Source: a virus. Taken from it: a stretch of DNA of 31,023 nucleotides. The stretch spans positions 1-31,023 of the IMG/VR virus record IMGVR_UViG_3300046010_007214; one strand, given 5' to 3'. The position numbers were made by a program, and so were the translations under genes. Positions within the stretch are counted from its first letter, which is position 1. Each line of letters begins with the position of its first letter. A model generated the notes under the pieces. That model was not told the DNA's origin. It ran no database searches and saw nothing but the letters and a program-made list of their open reading frames with translations. Positions 1 through 8,014 of this stretch are shown in pieces.

Positions 1-2
1 TT

Positions 3-356
3 CCATCATCTAAGGTTAATATCACCTTTAAGATGTTGAAACAACTTGACCAAAAAAAGTTGCAAGAAGACATAGAAAAGAATAAAAAAATATTTAACGG
101 ACTATCAAAAATATCTTCAACACAATTGAAACATTATATATTATCAGTAGATGGTAATTATGATGCTAAGTATGTTAGAGATTTTGTGGATAAAAACATA
201 TTAGCATCTGATGCGAGAGCTTTGAGAAAATATATTGAAGAAGTTCAGCCCGGTATAAATCTGTCAGTGGAGGTGGCAGATAAAGAAACAGGGGAGACCT
301 TTCGCATTAATGCTCCCATCGGGGTACAGTTTTTTTGGCCTGACATTAAGTCATAA
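3..356 (+). CDS. Tail assembly chaperone, N-terminal part (T4 gp26/gp51-type), 5' end possibly outside window
   Basis: The frame is open to the left edge, so the gene may begin upstream; the first visible ATG is at 33 (107 aa from there). The C-terminal half carries a motif pattern I associate with T4-like tail-assembly proteins: a Gly-Asn-Tyr-Asp region, an 'ASDARALR' segment, then a Pro-Ile stretch ending in FFWPD. The frame stops at 354-356, just after FFWPD, while family members (from memory) continue into an 'YNLPV.lRR' domain. That domain is present here in the +1 frame (next entry). Its place directly upstream of the tape measure gene fits a chaperone that coats the tape measure during tail assembly. 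The function is inferred from motif and synteny; the family name is moderately certain. Confidence 0.6.
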   Translation, partial: PSSKVNITFKMLKQLDQKKLQEDIEKNKKIFNGLSKISSTQLKHYILSVDGNYDAKYVRDFVDKNILASDARALRKYIEEVQPGINLSVEVADKETGETFRINAPIGVQFFWPDIKS

Positions 357-519
357 ACTAGATGTTTATAAACAACTTCTAAACATAAGTTACAACAGCA
401 AAGGTTCATTATCATTTACTGAAGTGTATAATCTTCCTGTCTATGTAAGACGTATTTACATAGATGAGATACAGAGGTATGTAAAAGAAGAAAATCCTAA
501 GCAAAGTAAAAGAAGATAG
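310..519 (+). CDS. Tail assembly chaperone, C-terminal part in +1 frame (frameshift product or separate ORF)
   Basis: A 69-residue frame overlaps the previous gene by 47 nt and lies +1 relative to it. Its core (EVYNLPVYVRR followed by an IYIDEIQRYVKEE helix) looks like the natural continuation of the FFWPD chaperone family. An independent start at ATG 310 is possible: a purine-rich AGGGGAG lies about 14 nt upstream, but it is distant and the genome rarely uses Shine-Dalgarno sites. A ribosomal +1 (or -2) shift at the T7 run 330-336 would join both halves as ...QFF-GLTLSHKLDV.... This matches the well-known G/GT logic of tail chaperones upstream of tape measure genes. A sequencing indel in the homopolymer is the main alternative. 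Confidence 0.6.
   Translation: MLPSGYSFFGLTLSHKLDVYKQLLNISYNSKGSLSFTEVYNLPVYVRRIYIDEIQRYVKEENPKQSKRR
330..336 (+). promoter_or_regulatory. Candidate slippery site (T7 run) for +1/-2 frameshift
   Basis: Seven consecutive T are read as TTT TTT TGG in the upstream frame. A P-site tRNA-Phe on 333-335 can re-pair perfectly on 334-336 (+1) or 331-333 (-2), and both place the ribosome in the frame that encodes the C-terminal chaperone half. The zero-frame stop is only 18 nt downstream. No strong stimulatory hairpin is obvious by eye. Confidence 0.45.
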
Positions 520-580
520 TATTATTTAGCAATATTTGTTAAATATAGTATTCATATTATATTTATAGTAAAATATTTGT

Positions 581-796
581 ATGAACAAGCATAATTCAAA
601 AGTTTTGGAAGAGGGGTTTTTAGCGGGTATACTAGCATTATTCTCATTTGGTAAACAAGTGAAGATGTTACAGAGAATGTATACAGCAAGTAAAGACCCT
701 GAAATACAAGAGTTGATACATGATATAAAGTTCAATGAACAGCGTTACAAAGATGAGATAAGGAGATTAAAGAAGAAAAATCCTAATGTTAAGTAA
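581..796 (+). CDS. Small hypothetical protein between chaperone and tape measure
   Basis: A 71-residue protein with a short hydrophobic stretch near the N-terminus (GFLAGILALFSFG, about residues 12-24) followed by a charged helical region rich in Lys, Glu and Arg. Its stop codon overlaps the start of the tape measure gene (TAATG at 794-798), suggesting translational coupling. It is not recognised as a known family. Its position inside the tail cassette suggests a tail role, possibly membrane-associated or tape-measure-binding; this is inference from location only. Confidence 0.6.
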   Translation: MNKHNSKVLEEGFLAGILALFSFGKQVKMLQRMYTASKDPEIQELIHDIKFNEQRYKDEIRRLKKKNPNVK

Positions 797-3700
797 TGGC
801 TAAACAGAACAAAAATCCTTTAAAAGATTTAGAAGATTTAGGAAAAGCAGCGAGAGAAGAGGCTAAGAATTTAGCTTCTGATACTGAACAACTCCAAACT
901 AGACTAAAGCAATTTTTTAAAGAAAATACTAAATTAACATCAGCTCAATTACGTTCTGTTGCTGATGTATTGAAGAAGTATAAGGAATTACAAAAGATAC
1001 TAAATAATTTAGAAGTAAGTGGTGAGGATTATAAGAATACCGTAGAAAAACTAAGGGATTTATTGGAGGAAACCAATGAGCAGTTAGAGGAAAGTAAATC
1101 TTTATATGATATATTACAAAAAAAGCTTAATGAACAACTGAATAGTTTAGATAAGTTTGCTACGATAAAAGATAAGATAAATAATTTAGACCAAGCTAGT
1201 ATAGGATTAGTATCTAAAAATGCTGATAACTTAGATTTGAGTATACAAATATTAAGAGAAAGAGTTAGATTACTAGATAAAGCTCAATCACTTATTGATA
1301 TTAAAGAGTCTAAATTATTAGTTGATTCAGGTGTTTTTGATGCCTTAGTAAAAAGTGGGGTAGAATTTGACGAAGGAGTTTCATCAATAAGTAAAAAACT
1401 TAATGAGTTAAAGAATGATAGAAAAGCATTTATAGACGCTAAAGACACGGCTAATGTAAAAATAATTAATGAAGAAATAAATAGTCTTAGTAGTGATTTA
1501 TCAGAGTTAGCCGCTAAAGAAATAGCAAATAAGAAAAAATCAACAAATGCTTTAAAATCTGAGTTAGGGGTTAGAAGAGAGATAAATGATGCATATGAAG
1601 ATTATGTAAGGAGCGTTGATTCATCGTATACTAAGTATGCTGCTATAGCTAATCTGATTCCTTTCATAGGAGGTAACATATCAAAAGCATTCTTACAAGC
1701 TAAAGATATTTCTATAGATGCGGGTAAAGCTATTAGAGATACTTTTATAGAAACTAAAGACCCTATAAAAGCTTTAGCAGCGGGTATGAAAGTTATGAGA
1801 GGTCATATCGGTATGATGGGCCCTATAATCGGTGGAATGGTATTTGCATTTAAAGCAGTCCATGGTTTACTGAGTTCAATAAATGAGATAACAAAAGGTA
1901 TACAAGCTCAAACAGGGTTAGCATCTGTACAGGCATACGATTTATATAAGAATGCACTATCTGCACAAACTGCTTTCCATAATCAACTATCTACATTAGA
2001 AGATATAATTGCTGTTCAAACAGCATATATACAACAATATGGAAGATTTTCACAGTTAACTGACACTACATTAGTTCAGATATCAGATGCTGCTAAGGTA
2101 TTTGGATATGCCGCTGAAACTGCTTCTCAATTGCAGGGTACTTTTATGGAGTTGGGTGCTGATGAAAGTATTGCGGGAAATATGCAAGTTGCTGTGGGTA
2201 ATTTGGCTAAGGCAAATAAACTCGCACCCGGCGTGATTGCAAAAGACCTAGTAGATAATTCCGAATATCTCGCAACAAATTTCGCAGGAATGCCAATCGA
2301 AGCAGCAAAAGCAGCTATAGAGGTTCGTAAATTAGGATATAGTCTATCACAAGCAGCAAAAACTCAAGACCATTTATTCGATGTTCAAGGAAGTTTAACA
2401 GCACAGATGGAAGCATCTGTTGCCATGGGTAAATTGATAGATGTGAGTGCTGCAAGGAACTATGCTCTTCAAGGTGATACCGTGAAGATGATGCAAGAAA
2501 TCTCTAAGCAATCGGGTACTTATGCTGAGTTTCAAAAAGCTTCAGTACCTCAAAGAATGCTTTTAGCAAAAGCATTTGGTATGGAGGTTGGTGAATTGCA
2601 GAAGAGTTTATACATACGAGAGAAGTTAACAGGATTATCGGAAGAGGAACAGAAGTATGCTTTAGACCATTTAAAAACTTTGGATGGTGTAGAGAAGATG
2701 AGTGCAGGACAATTAAAGTCTGAAATATCAAAAGCTCAACAAGCTGAAAGATTTGATGTAGCATTAAGCAAAATTAAAAATGCACTTATAATAGCTGTAT
2801 TACCTTTAGTTGAAGCATTAGTTCCTGTGTTAGAAACTGCATCAAATATAATATCTGTGATGGCATTGATTATAAAAGGAGTTGGATTGGCATTTCAAGG
2901 TGTTGGATATATTATTGAGGGTTTACTAATGCCATTACAATTCATAAATGATATAATAGATGATGGTTTAACGGGAGCTGTCAAGAAGTTTATAGATGCT
3001 TTTAGTGATGGATTTTGGAGTTTTGCAAAAAATTTAATAGGTATAGCAAGTGGCGTAGGAATGGTATACCTTGCATTTTCCAAATTAAGCAAACTAAATT
3101 TTGGAAATATAACAAGTATGTTTAAGAATCTATTTAATATGGATACCTTAAAAAGTATACCCGCAAAAGTTAAAGGTATTTTTGATAAAGTGAGAGGAGC
3201 ATTCGGAGGTAGTAAAGCAGGTGTTACACCAACTGTAGGGGGACAAGCTCCCACACCACCAACTGTTGAAGGAAATGTTAAAGATAAGTTGAATGAAGGT
3301 ATTCAAGATTCCTCACAAACAGCAGATAAGATTAAACCTAAGTCAGGTCAAAATATAAAAGATTTCCTAAAGAATTTAGCAGCAGGACTTGGATACATGG
3401 GGAAGGGAAAAGTCTTGCTAGGAGCAGTTAATCTCATTCCGACATCTGTTGGGTTTATAGCAATGACACCTGCTATAATAGGTATGAAAGCATTATCATT
3501 AGTTGATGGAGAAGCATTTAAGAAAACTTTACAAGGAGTAGCATCAGGACTTAGGTCTATGGGTTCAGGCAAAGTGGCATTAGGTTCACTATCACTTATA
3601 AGTGCATCTGTGGGATTTATAGCTGCTATACCTGCTGTGGTAGGTATAAAGGCAATGTCATTGGTTGACGGTGATGCATTAAAGAAAACTTTGCAAGGTA

Positions 3701-4551
3701 TTGCATCAGGACTTAGGTCTATGGGTACAAGTAAAGTTCTGTTAGGTTCTGTAGCATTAGTATTAGCATCTGTTGGATTCATAGCTGCTATACCTGCTGC
3801 AATAGGTATGGCAGCATTAGGTTTAGCTGCTCCATTGGCAGCAACAGGTTTAACATTATTAGGTGTAGCATTAAATACATTCGGGGCTGCAATGGCTAAC
3901 CCTATGGCACTATTAGGATTAGCATTACTTGTGGGAACAGCCGTAGCATTAGGATATGCATTAAGTTTAGCAGCACCTGCTATACAAGCATTTGCAAGTT
4001 CTTTAGAATCGATGAGTATGGAAAGAGTACTTGCTATAGGATTGTTAGGCCCTGCATTAGTACTATTCAGTGCATCTGCTGTTATAGCAAGTTTAGGATT
4101 AATGGCAGCATCCATTGGATTTGCAGCATTTGCATTATCTTTTGGATATTTTGGAGACAAAGTATTACAATATTCTGACCCTATCTCACAACTATCAGAT
4201 TCTATATTATCTTTAGCTAATAGTTTCAAGGCATTACAATCTGTAGATATGTCTAAAATATCTACAAATGTAAAAACTTTGGGAGATGTTTCAGTAAAAT
4301 CCAACGCAACTGTAGATACAAAAATAAATTCTAATCCTATAAAAACAAAGAATACATCGAATGTTGATACAGAAACCAATCCTACATATAAAGATAGCAA
4401 TACAACATCTCAAAGTACAAATATTAATTATAAATTAGATAGATTACTAAATGTAATGCAACAGTATATATCCATGTCTCCACAGTTAGTTATTGAGTTT
4501 GATGATGGTACGGTAAGTAAATTGAAATCAAAACTTAAAAAAACTATATAA
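796..4551 (+). CDS. Tail length tape measure protein
   Basis: At 1251 residues this is the longest gene in the window, as expected for a protein whose length sets the tail length. The N-terminal third (about residues 1-260) is Lys/Glu/Leu-rich and looks like coiled coil. The middle (about 290-420 and 660-800) contains hydrophobic helices (for example MMGPIIGGMVFAFKAV and ALIIAVLPLVEALVPVL). Residues 855-1016 form three tandem copies of a 54-residue unit, followed by a long Ala/Leu/Gly-rich hydrophobic region to about 1130. The C-terminus is a Thr/Asn/Ser-rich linker. No lysozyme or peptidase motif was seen. It follows the chaperone genes and precedes baseplate genes, the standard tape-measure position. 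The next gene starts immediately after the stop. Confidence 0.9.
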   Translation: MAKQNKNPLKDLEDLGKAAREEAKNLASDTEQLQTRLKQFFKENTKLTSAQLRSVADVLKKYKELQKILNNLEVSGEDYKNTVEKLRDLLEETNEQLEESKSLYDILQKKLNEQLNSLDKFATIKDKINNLDQASIGLVSKNADNLDLSIQILRERVRLLDKAQSLIDIKESKLLVDSGVFDALVKSGVEFDEGVSSISKKLNELKNDRKAFIDAKDTANVKIINEEINSLSSDLSELAAKEIANKKKSTNALKSELGVRREINDAYEDYVRSVDSSYTKYAAIANLIPFIGGNISKAFLQAKDISIDAGKAIRDTFIETKDPIKALAAGMKVMRGHIGMMGPIIGGMVFAFKAVHGLLSSINEITKGIQAQTGLASVQAYDLYKNALSAQTAFHNQLSTLEDIIAVQTAYIQQYGRFSQLTDTTLVQISDAAKVFGYAAETASQLQGTFMELGADESIAGNMQVAVGNLAKANKLAPGVIAKDLVDNSEYLATNFAGMPIEAAKAAIEVRKLGYSLSQAAKTQDHLFDVQGSLTAQMEASVAMGKLIDVSAARNYALQGDTVKMMQEISKQSGTYAEFQKASVPQRMLLAKAFGMEVGELQKSLYIREKLTGLSEEEQKYALDHLKTLDGVEKMSAGQLKSEISKAQQAERFDVALSKIKNALIIAVLPLVEALVPVLETASNIISVMALIIKGVGLAFQGVGYIIEGLLMPLQFINDIIDDGLTGAVKKFIDAFSDGFWSFAKNLIGIASGVGMVYLAFSKLSKLNFGNITSMFKNLFNMDTLKSIPAKVKGIFDKVRGAFGGSKAGVTPTVGGQAPTPPTVEGNVKDKLNEGIQDSSQTADKIKPKSGQNIKDFLKNLAAGLGYMGKGKVLLGAVNLIPTSVGFIAMTPAIIGMKALSLVDGEAFKKTLQGVASGLRSMGSGKVALGSLSLISASVGFIAAIPAVVGIKAMSLVDGDALKKTLQGIASGLRSMGTSKVLLGSVALVLASVGFIAAIPAAIGMAALGLAAPLAATGLTLLGVALNTFGAAMANPMALLGLALLVGTAVALGYALSLAAPAIQAFASSLESMSMERVLAIGLLGPALVLFSASAVIASLGLMAASIGFAAFALSFGYFGDKVLQYSDPISQLSDSILSLANSFKALQSVDMSKISTNVKTLGDVSVKSNATVDTKINSNPIKTKNTSNVDTETNPTYKDSNTTSQSTNINYKLDRLLNVMQQYISMSPQLVIEFDDGTVSKLKSKLKKTI
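3358..3843 (+). repeat. Three tandem 162-bp (54-residue) repeats in the tape measure gene
   Basis: Units at 3358-3519, 3520-3681 and 3682-3843 encode residues 855-908, 909-962 and 963-1016. Shared features are KKTLQG(V/I)ASGLRSMG, then SVGFIAAIPA and (in the first two units) MSLVDG(E/D)A. Copies 2 and 3 are very similar, copy 1 is more diverged, and the third copy drifts into the Ala-rich region after its IPA segment. Confidence 0.85.
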
Positions 4552-5100
4552 ATGGCAAAATCAAGAAGTATATCATCTAGTCCTGTAAATAGTCCTAAAT
4601 CTTTCAAACCAAGATTTACTCAATTAATATTTAAAATTATACCATTACAATTAACAGTTACTTTTCCTGCATATCTAAATACTATATCTTCTAGGTTTGC
4701 ACCTAATTGGCAAGATTTTACAGAAATTGGCAGAGCTGACTCAAAAGTATTACTAGCTTCATTTGCAAAGGACGTAGATTTAAATTTTACCGTGGTTGCA
4801 GAAGGAGGTAGGTCAGATACTCAATCAATGTTTAATAAATTAGATGATTTAGCAAAAGGTACACTACCTAATTATTTCGAAGGCAATAAAGGATTTCAAG
4901 GTAACTTTGTAAATTTTACAATTGGAGATATATATATTAATGAAATTGGATATATAAACTCTTTAGATTACCAATGGGAAAATGATAAAACAAGTTGGAT
5001 AGATAATTTACCTGTATTAACAACTGTTAATATGACTCTAAGATGGATAGGTAAAAAAATGCCATCAGCAGCGGAAAATATATTCAGCAATAGAACATAA
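4552..5100 (+). CDS. Baseplate/tail-tube terminus protein (gp54/gp48-like, putative)
   Basis: A 182-residue protein starting directly after the tape measure stop. It contains FAPNWQDFTEIGRADSKVL, a pattern (W..F.E.GR.DS followed by an F/L-rich beta strand and a later N.L..L..G..P.Y region) I associate with T4-like baseplate proteins that cap or initiate the tail tube. The C-terminal part (GDIYINEIGYINSLDYQW, then LPVLTTVNMTLRW) resembles beta-barrel tube-like domains. In T4 the genes after tape measure gene 29 are 48 and 54, which supports the assignment. The choice between gp48-like, gp54-like and another tube-associated protein cannot be made by eye. Confidence 0.5.
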   Translation: MAKSRSISSSPVNSPKSFKPRFTQLIFKIIPLQLTVTFPAYLNTISSRFAPNWQDFTEIGRADSKVLLASFAKDVDLNFTVVAEGGRSDTQSMFNKLDDLAKGTLPNYFEGNKGFQGNFVNFTIGDIYINEIGYINSLDYQWENDKTSWIDNLPVLTTVNMTLRWIGKKMPSAAENIFSNRT

Positions 5101-5105
5101 TACTA

Positions 5106-5414
5106 ATGAACAGGTATAGAAAACTAGCATCGGAAATTAAGGATAAGTCTACTGAGAATGAAAGATATAGTTCTACATTTTATCCATCCATACCATTTAG
5201 ACAAAGCGATTTATATATATATTCTAGGAAATCAGATAGATTGGATTTATTAGCATTTGAATTTTACAAAGACCAAACATTATGGTGGGTTATAGCAAGA
5301 GCAAATGATTTAGGTAAAGGTAGTTTTACAGTTCCGTCAGGACGTAGACTTCGTATTCCATATCCTATAGATGAGTTAGAAATTCAAAAATTAATAGAAA
5401 ATGGACTTACTTAG
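5106..5414 (+). CDS. LysM-like baseplate protein (gp53/XkdP-type)
   Basis: A 102-residue protein with a clear LysM-like core: SDRLDLLAFEFYKDQTLWWVIARAND, then a VPSG..LRIP ending (about residues 43-90). This 'RLD.LA..fY.d..lWW.IA.aN......v..G..lrIP' pattern is typical of small myovirus baseplate or tail-hub proteins such as T4 gp53 and the LysM protein next to hub genes in PBSX-like phages. It sits between tape measure and a large hub-like gene, the same order as in PBSX-like tails. The last 14 nt overlap the next gene, indicating coupled translation. It probably links wedge or hub subunits rather than binding peptidoglycan. Confidence 0.65.
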   Translation: MNRYRKLASEIKDKSTENERYSSTFYPSIPFRQSDLYIYSRKSDRLDLLAFEFYKDQTLWWVIARANDLGKGSFTVPSGRRLRIPYPIDELEIQKLIENGLT

Positions 5415-7434
5415 GCAAAAATTTGATGATACTACATATAGTATAATGTCAACTCGGAAAAAGTTACATTATGATATGCGAAATGGAGCTGAAGACCTTA
5501 GTGGTGATTATAAACGTAGATTACCTGCGTGGGCTAGAATATCAATGCCAAACACTAAGTATCCGTCTCTTCAATCTAATTTAGGGGGGTATGAACAAAG
5601 CTATGACCATCAAGATACTAATAGACCTGTAAAGGCTATGCTAAAAAGTTTAAGTATAAAGAGAGTTACAGGAAAAGCTGAAAAAATGAATTTAACATTA
5701 GAGATAGATGTTGAATTCGAGGTATTTTCTTTTGATGAATTTGTTACTTATTCAAGGGCATATTTACGAAGAGAGAAGGATAGGAATCCGATAACGATAG
5801 AATGGGGTAATGGTTCTGATTATGGAGGTAGAGGTAGAGTATCCAATAAAATAGAGGGAGCGTATGTAATAGCGGGAGGTTATTCGAATACAGAATTAAA
5901 TACATATATATGTAGATTCAATGCGATTGGCCCTGCATCTGCTATAGCAAATCTTGACGTACTATCATGTGATGTATCTTATGTATTTCCTAATCAAGTA
6001 TTTAAGTATGGTAGTTTAGCATTCTCAGGTACTGAAAATGTTTCTAGCCTAATTACTAAGATAATGTATGACTTACAGGAAGGCGGTTCAAAGAGAACAT
6101 CTCAGTTCAGTGATGGGTACGAACCTAAATCAGTAGGAATGGCAGGAGGAAATCCTGTTGGAAAGATATACGAATATTTTCCCGGCAGTAATGCCTTCAT
6201 GGCATTCATATCCTCATTCATGAACAGCAAAGAAGAGAGAACAGGTATAGGCAGTGATGCTCACGAATATATATCCTTACAATATCTTGTAGATTTAATA
6301 AATAAAACTATAATTAAGGCAACTAATGATAAGTGTGGAAATAAATTTAAATTTAGAATTGGATTTGAAAAAGAGAATCCATACTCCTCAGTTCCTGCGA
6401 ATAAGCTAGGTAATAAATTTAGGTCAGGAGACCCTACGTCCGTATTATTTTTGGGGAGAGGTTCAGGAAATTATAAAAATAATGCAGGAAACGGAAAAGA
6501 TTTTGAAGTAGGAGGCTCATTCTTTAAGTCTAATTGTTTCTTAGGAGACCGTATTGCTCATAGATACATATTAATAAGTAGAAGATTTGTAGTAGATGAA
6601 TTACACCTAAAATTTCAAGAATTAAATACTGCTAGAGAAGAATCTACCAAGAACAAAGCAAATAAAACAGATAGAATCTCAGATGTTACATATAGCATTA
6701 AAGAATTCTTTGAAACTATTTTTTCGAGAATATCAAGATGTTCAGGTAATTTTGTTAATCTATCATTTAGATTACCTGACCCTACTAAAATAGACGATAA
6801 ATTTCAATTACAAGAATTAATTATTACAGATGCTTTAGCAGTTAGTGGTGCTCCGCATCCATTATTTGAGTTAGACCCTATAAAAGGTGATGGAAATTCT
6901 TTATCACTAGTTGTTGAAGGTAAATTACCAACAGATTTAGTTGATTTAGCATTAGTAACGGGCATACGAGAAGGTTCAGGCACTTCAGGTAAAATATCAG
7001 AAGACACCGAGTATCCTGACAATGTAGATAAGGAATACAAATCAATTATAAAAAAACTAACTTCAACAGATGAAAAAATAGGAGTATATGCTAGAATGGC
7101 TAAAAAAGATTTCAGTGAAGATACTATAGCAGATGCATGTTCATCATTGGCTGAATTTAAAAAAATACATAATGCTATAGAAGTTATTCGAGGTACGAGT
7201 ACTGATAATAAATTTAGTTTTATGGAATATTTTGATTTAGAAATGAAAATAGAAATGGAAGGGACATATCCTATCATAGCGGGTAATGTATTCACGTCAA
7301 CAAATTTACCTGATTTTGCAAGACCTAGCAACGGTATTGGGTTTGTTGTAATGGATGTTGAAGATAAAATAGATGCTACAGGAGTTTGGACAACATCTAT
7401 TAGCACGAGGGCATGTCCATATTTAAACATATAA
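5401..7434 (+). CDS. Large baseplate hub-like structural protein (putative)
   Basis: A 677-residue protein. Residues about 75-135 (KAMLKSLSIKRV... followed by alternating hydrophobic strands and a YLRREKDRNPITIEWG turn) look like the beta-rich start of a hub domain. The rest has many Gly/Ser-rich loops and no enzyme motif that I recognise. Its position after tape measure and a LysM-like gene corresponds to gp27/XkdQ-like hub genes. The assignment rests mainly on synteny and size; it could also be another large baseplate component. The ATG at 5401 overlaps the preceding stop by 14 nt; an in-frame ATG at 5446 is an alternative. Confidence 0.45.
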   Translation: MDLLRQKFDDTTYSIMSTRKKLHYDMRNGAEDLSGDYKRRLPAWARISMPNTKYPSLQSNLGGYEQSYDHQDTNRPVKAMLKSLSIKRVTGKAEKMNLTLEIDVEFEVFSFDEFVTYSRAYLRREKDRNPITIEWGNGSDYGGRGRVSNKIEGAYVIAGGYSNTELNTYICRFNAIGPASAIANLDVLSCDVSYVFPNQVFKYGSLAFSGTENVSSLITKIMYDLQEGGSKRTSQFSDGYEPKSVGMAGGNPVGKIYEYFPGSNAFMAFISSFMNSKEERTGIGSDAHEYISLQYLVDLINKTIIKATNDKCGNKFKFRIGFEKENPYSSVPANKLGNKFRSGDPTSVLFLGRGSGNYKNNAGNGKDFEVGGSFFKSNCFLGDRIAHRYILISRRFVVDELHLKFQELNTAREESTKNKANKTDRISDVTYSIKEFFETIFSRISRCSGNFVNLSFRLPDPTKIDDKFQLQELIITDALAVSGAPHPLFELDPIKGDGNSLSLVVEGKLPTDLVDLALVTGIREGSGTSGKISEDTEYPDNVDKEYKSIIKKLTSTDEKIGVYARMAKKDFSEDTIADACSSLAEFKKIHNAIEVIRGTSTDNKFSFMEYFDLEMKIEMEGTYPIIAGNVFTSTNLPDFARPSNGIGFVVMDVEDKIDATGVWTTSISTRACPYLNI

Positions 7435-7439
7435 TAAGT

Positions 7440-7961
7440 ATGAGAGAAGTAAAACATACCAAAGGTTTAGAATATTATACTATGAATGGTTTAGAGTATG
7501 TTGGACAATATTATATAAATCCTGAAAATAACATTGCATATATATATGACGATATGAAGGTTAATACTAAAATATTAATTCCTAGACATACGTTTAATAC
7601 AGAAACAATTAGACTTAGAAATATAACTAAGGGAGGTTACGAAGCACCTGTACCTATAAAAATAAAGCCAACTGATTTGGAGTATTCAGTAGGCATAGTA
7701 ACAAGGTATTTTGTGCAAAAAAGAAATTCACCATTGAATACTATAGTAGAAATAGACTCTGAACAATTCAGTAATATAAAATCTAATTCAAAAAAAAGTG
7801 GAATAGATTTAAATATATATAATTCAGTAAGTTTTCAATGGATGATTTCAGGTAATTCAAGGTATGTTCAAAATTTTAATTTAAGACAAATAAGAGATAA
7901 CTTGAAAGATTTCAAAGGATTAGATAATTTTTTAAAAAATAGTTTGGAATTTTATAAGTAA
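7440..7961 (+). CDS. Small tail/baseplate structural protein (putative)
   Basis: A 173-residue protein, last of the structural block. I chose ATG 7440, five nt after the previous stop, over an in-frame ATG at 7413 that would overlap the hub-like gene. The N-terminus has a Gly-Leu-Glu-Tyr-Val-Gly-Gln-Tyr-Tyr motif followed by polar strands; short 'G.YyvG.Yhih' elements of this kind occur in many phage structural proteins. No catalytic residues are evident. The next gene begins a different functional module with its own promoter-like element, so this is probably the end of a late operon. Confidence 0.5.
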   Translation: MREVKHTKGLEYYTMNGLEYVGQYYINPENNIAYIYDDMKVNTKILIPRHTFNTETIRLRNITKGGYEAPVPIKIKPTDLEYSVGIVTRYFVQKRNSPLNTIVEIDSEQFSNIKSNSKKSGIDLNIYNSVSFQWMISGNSRYVQNFNLRQIRDNLKDFKGLDNFLKNSLEFYK

Positions 7962-7987
7962 ATTTCAAAAATTTTAAAATAATACAG

Positions 7988-7995
7988 TATATTTG
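7988..7995 (+). promoter_or_regulatory. Candidate promoter -7 element TATATTTG upstream of replication module
   Basis: TATATTTG perfectly matches the Bacteroidota sigma -7 consensus TAnnTTTG and lies 20 nt upstream of ATG 8015, in one of the few intergenic gaps (7962-8014), exactly at the border between structural and replication genes. A TTG -33 element at the usual spacing is not visible. The identical octamer appears in the gap before 19521. Confidence 0.5.
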
Positions 7996-8014
7996 CATAA
8001 AGAAGTTACAAGAT

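Noticed and set aside
560-569. TATTTATAGT, shared with 14166-14175, which reads TATAAATA (T4 late promoter consensus) on the minus strand
   Set aside because: It points against all genes, and an AT-only octamer is expected several times by chance in DNA this AT-rich.
573-580. AATATTTG just before ATG 581 as a third TAnnTTTG promoter
   Set aside because: The first base does not match, and the transcript would start at or after the start codon.
3348-4400. Long 350-residue minus-strand frame inside the tape measure gene
   Set aside because: It is antisense to a well-supported gene; its composition (Asn/Ala/Pro-rich, repetitive) mirrors the Ala/Leu/Gly repeats of the sense strand, and all other genes are on the + strand.
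6804-7457. 217-residue minus-strand frame over the end of the hub-like gene
   Set aside because: A shadow of the coding strand with no recognisable motif and no promoter or start context.
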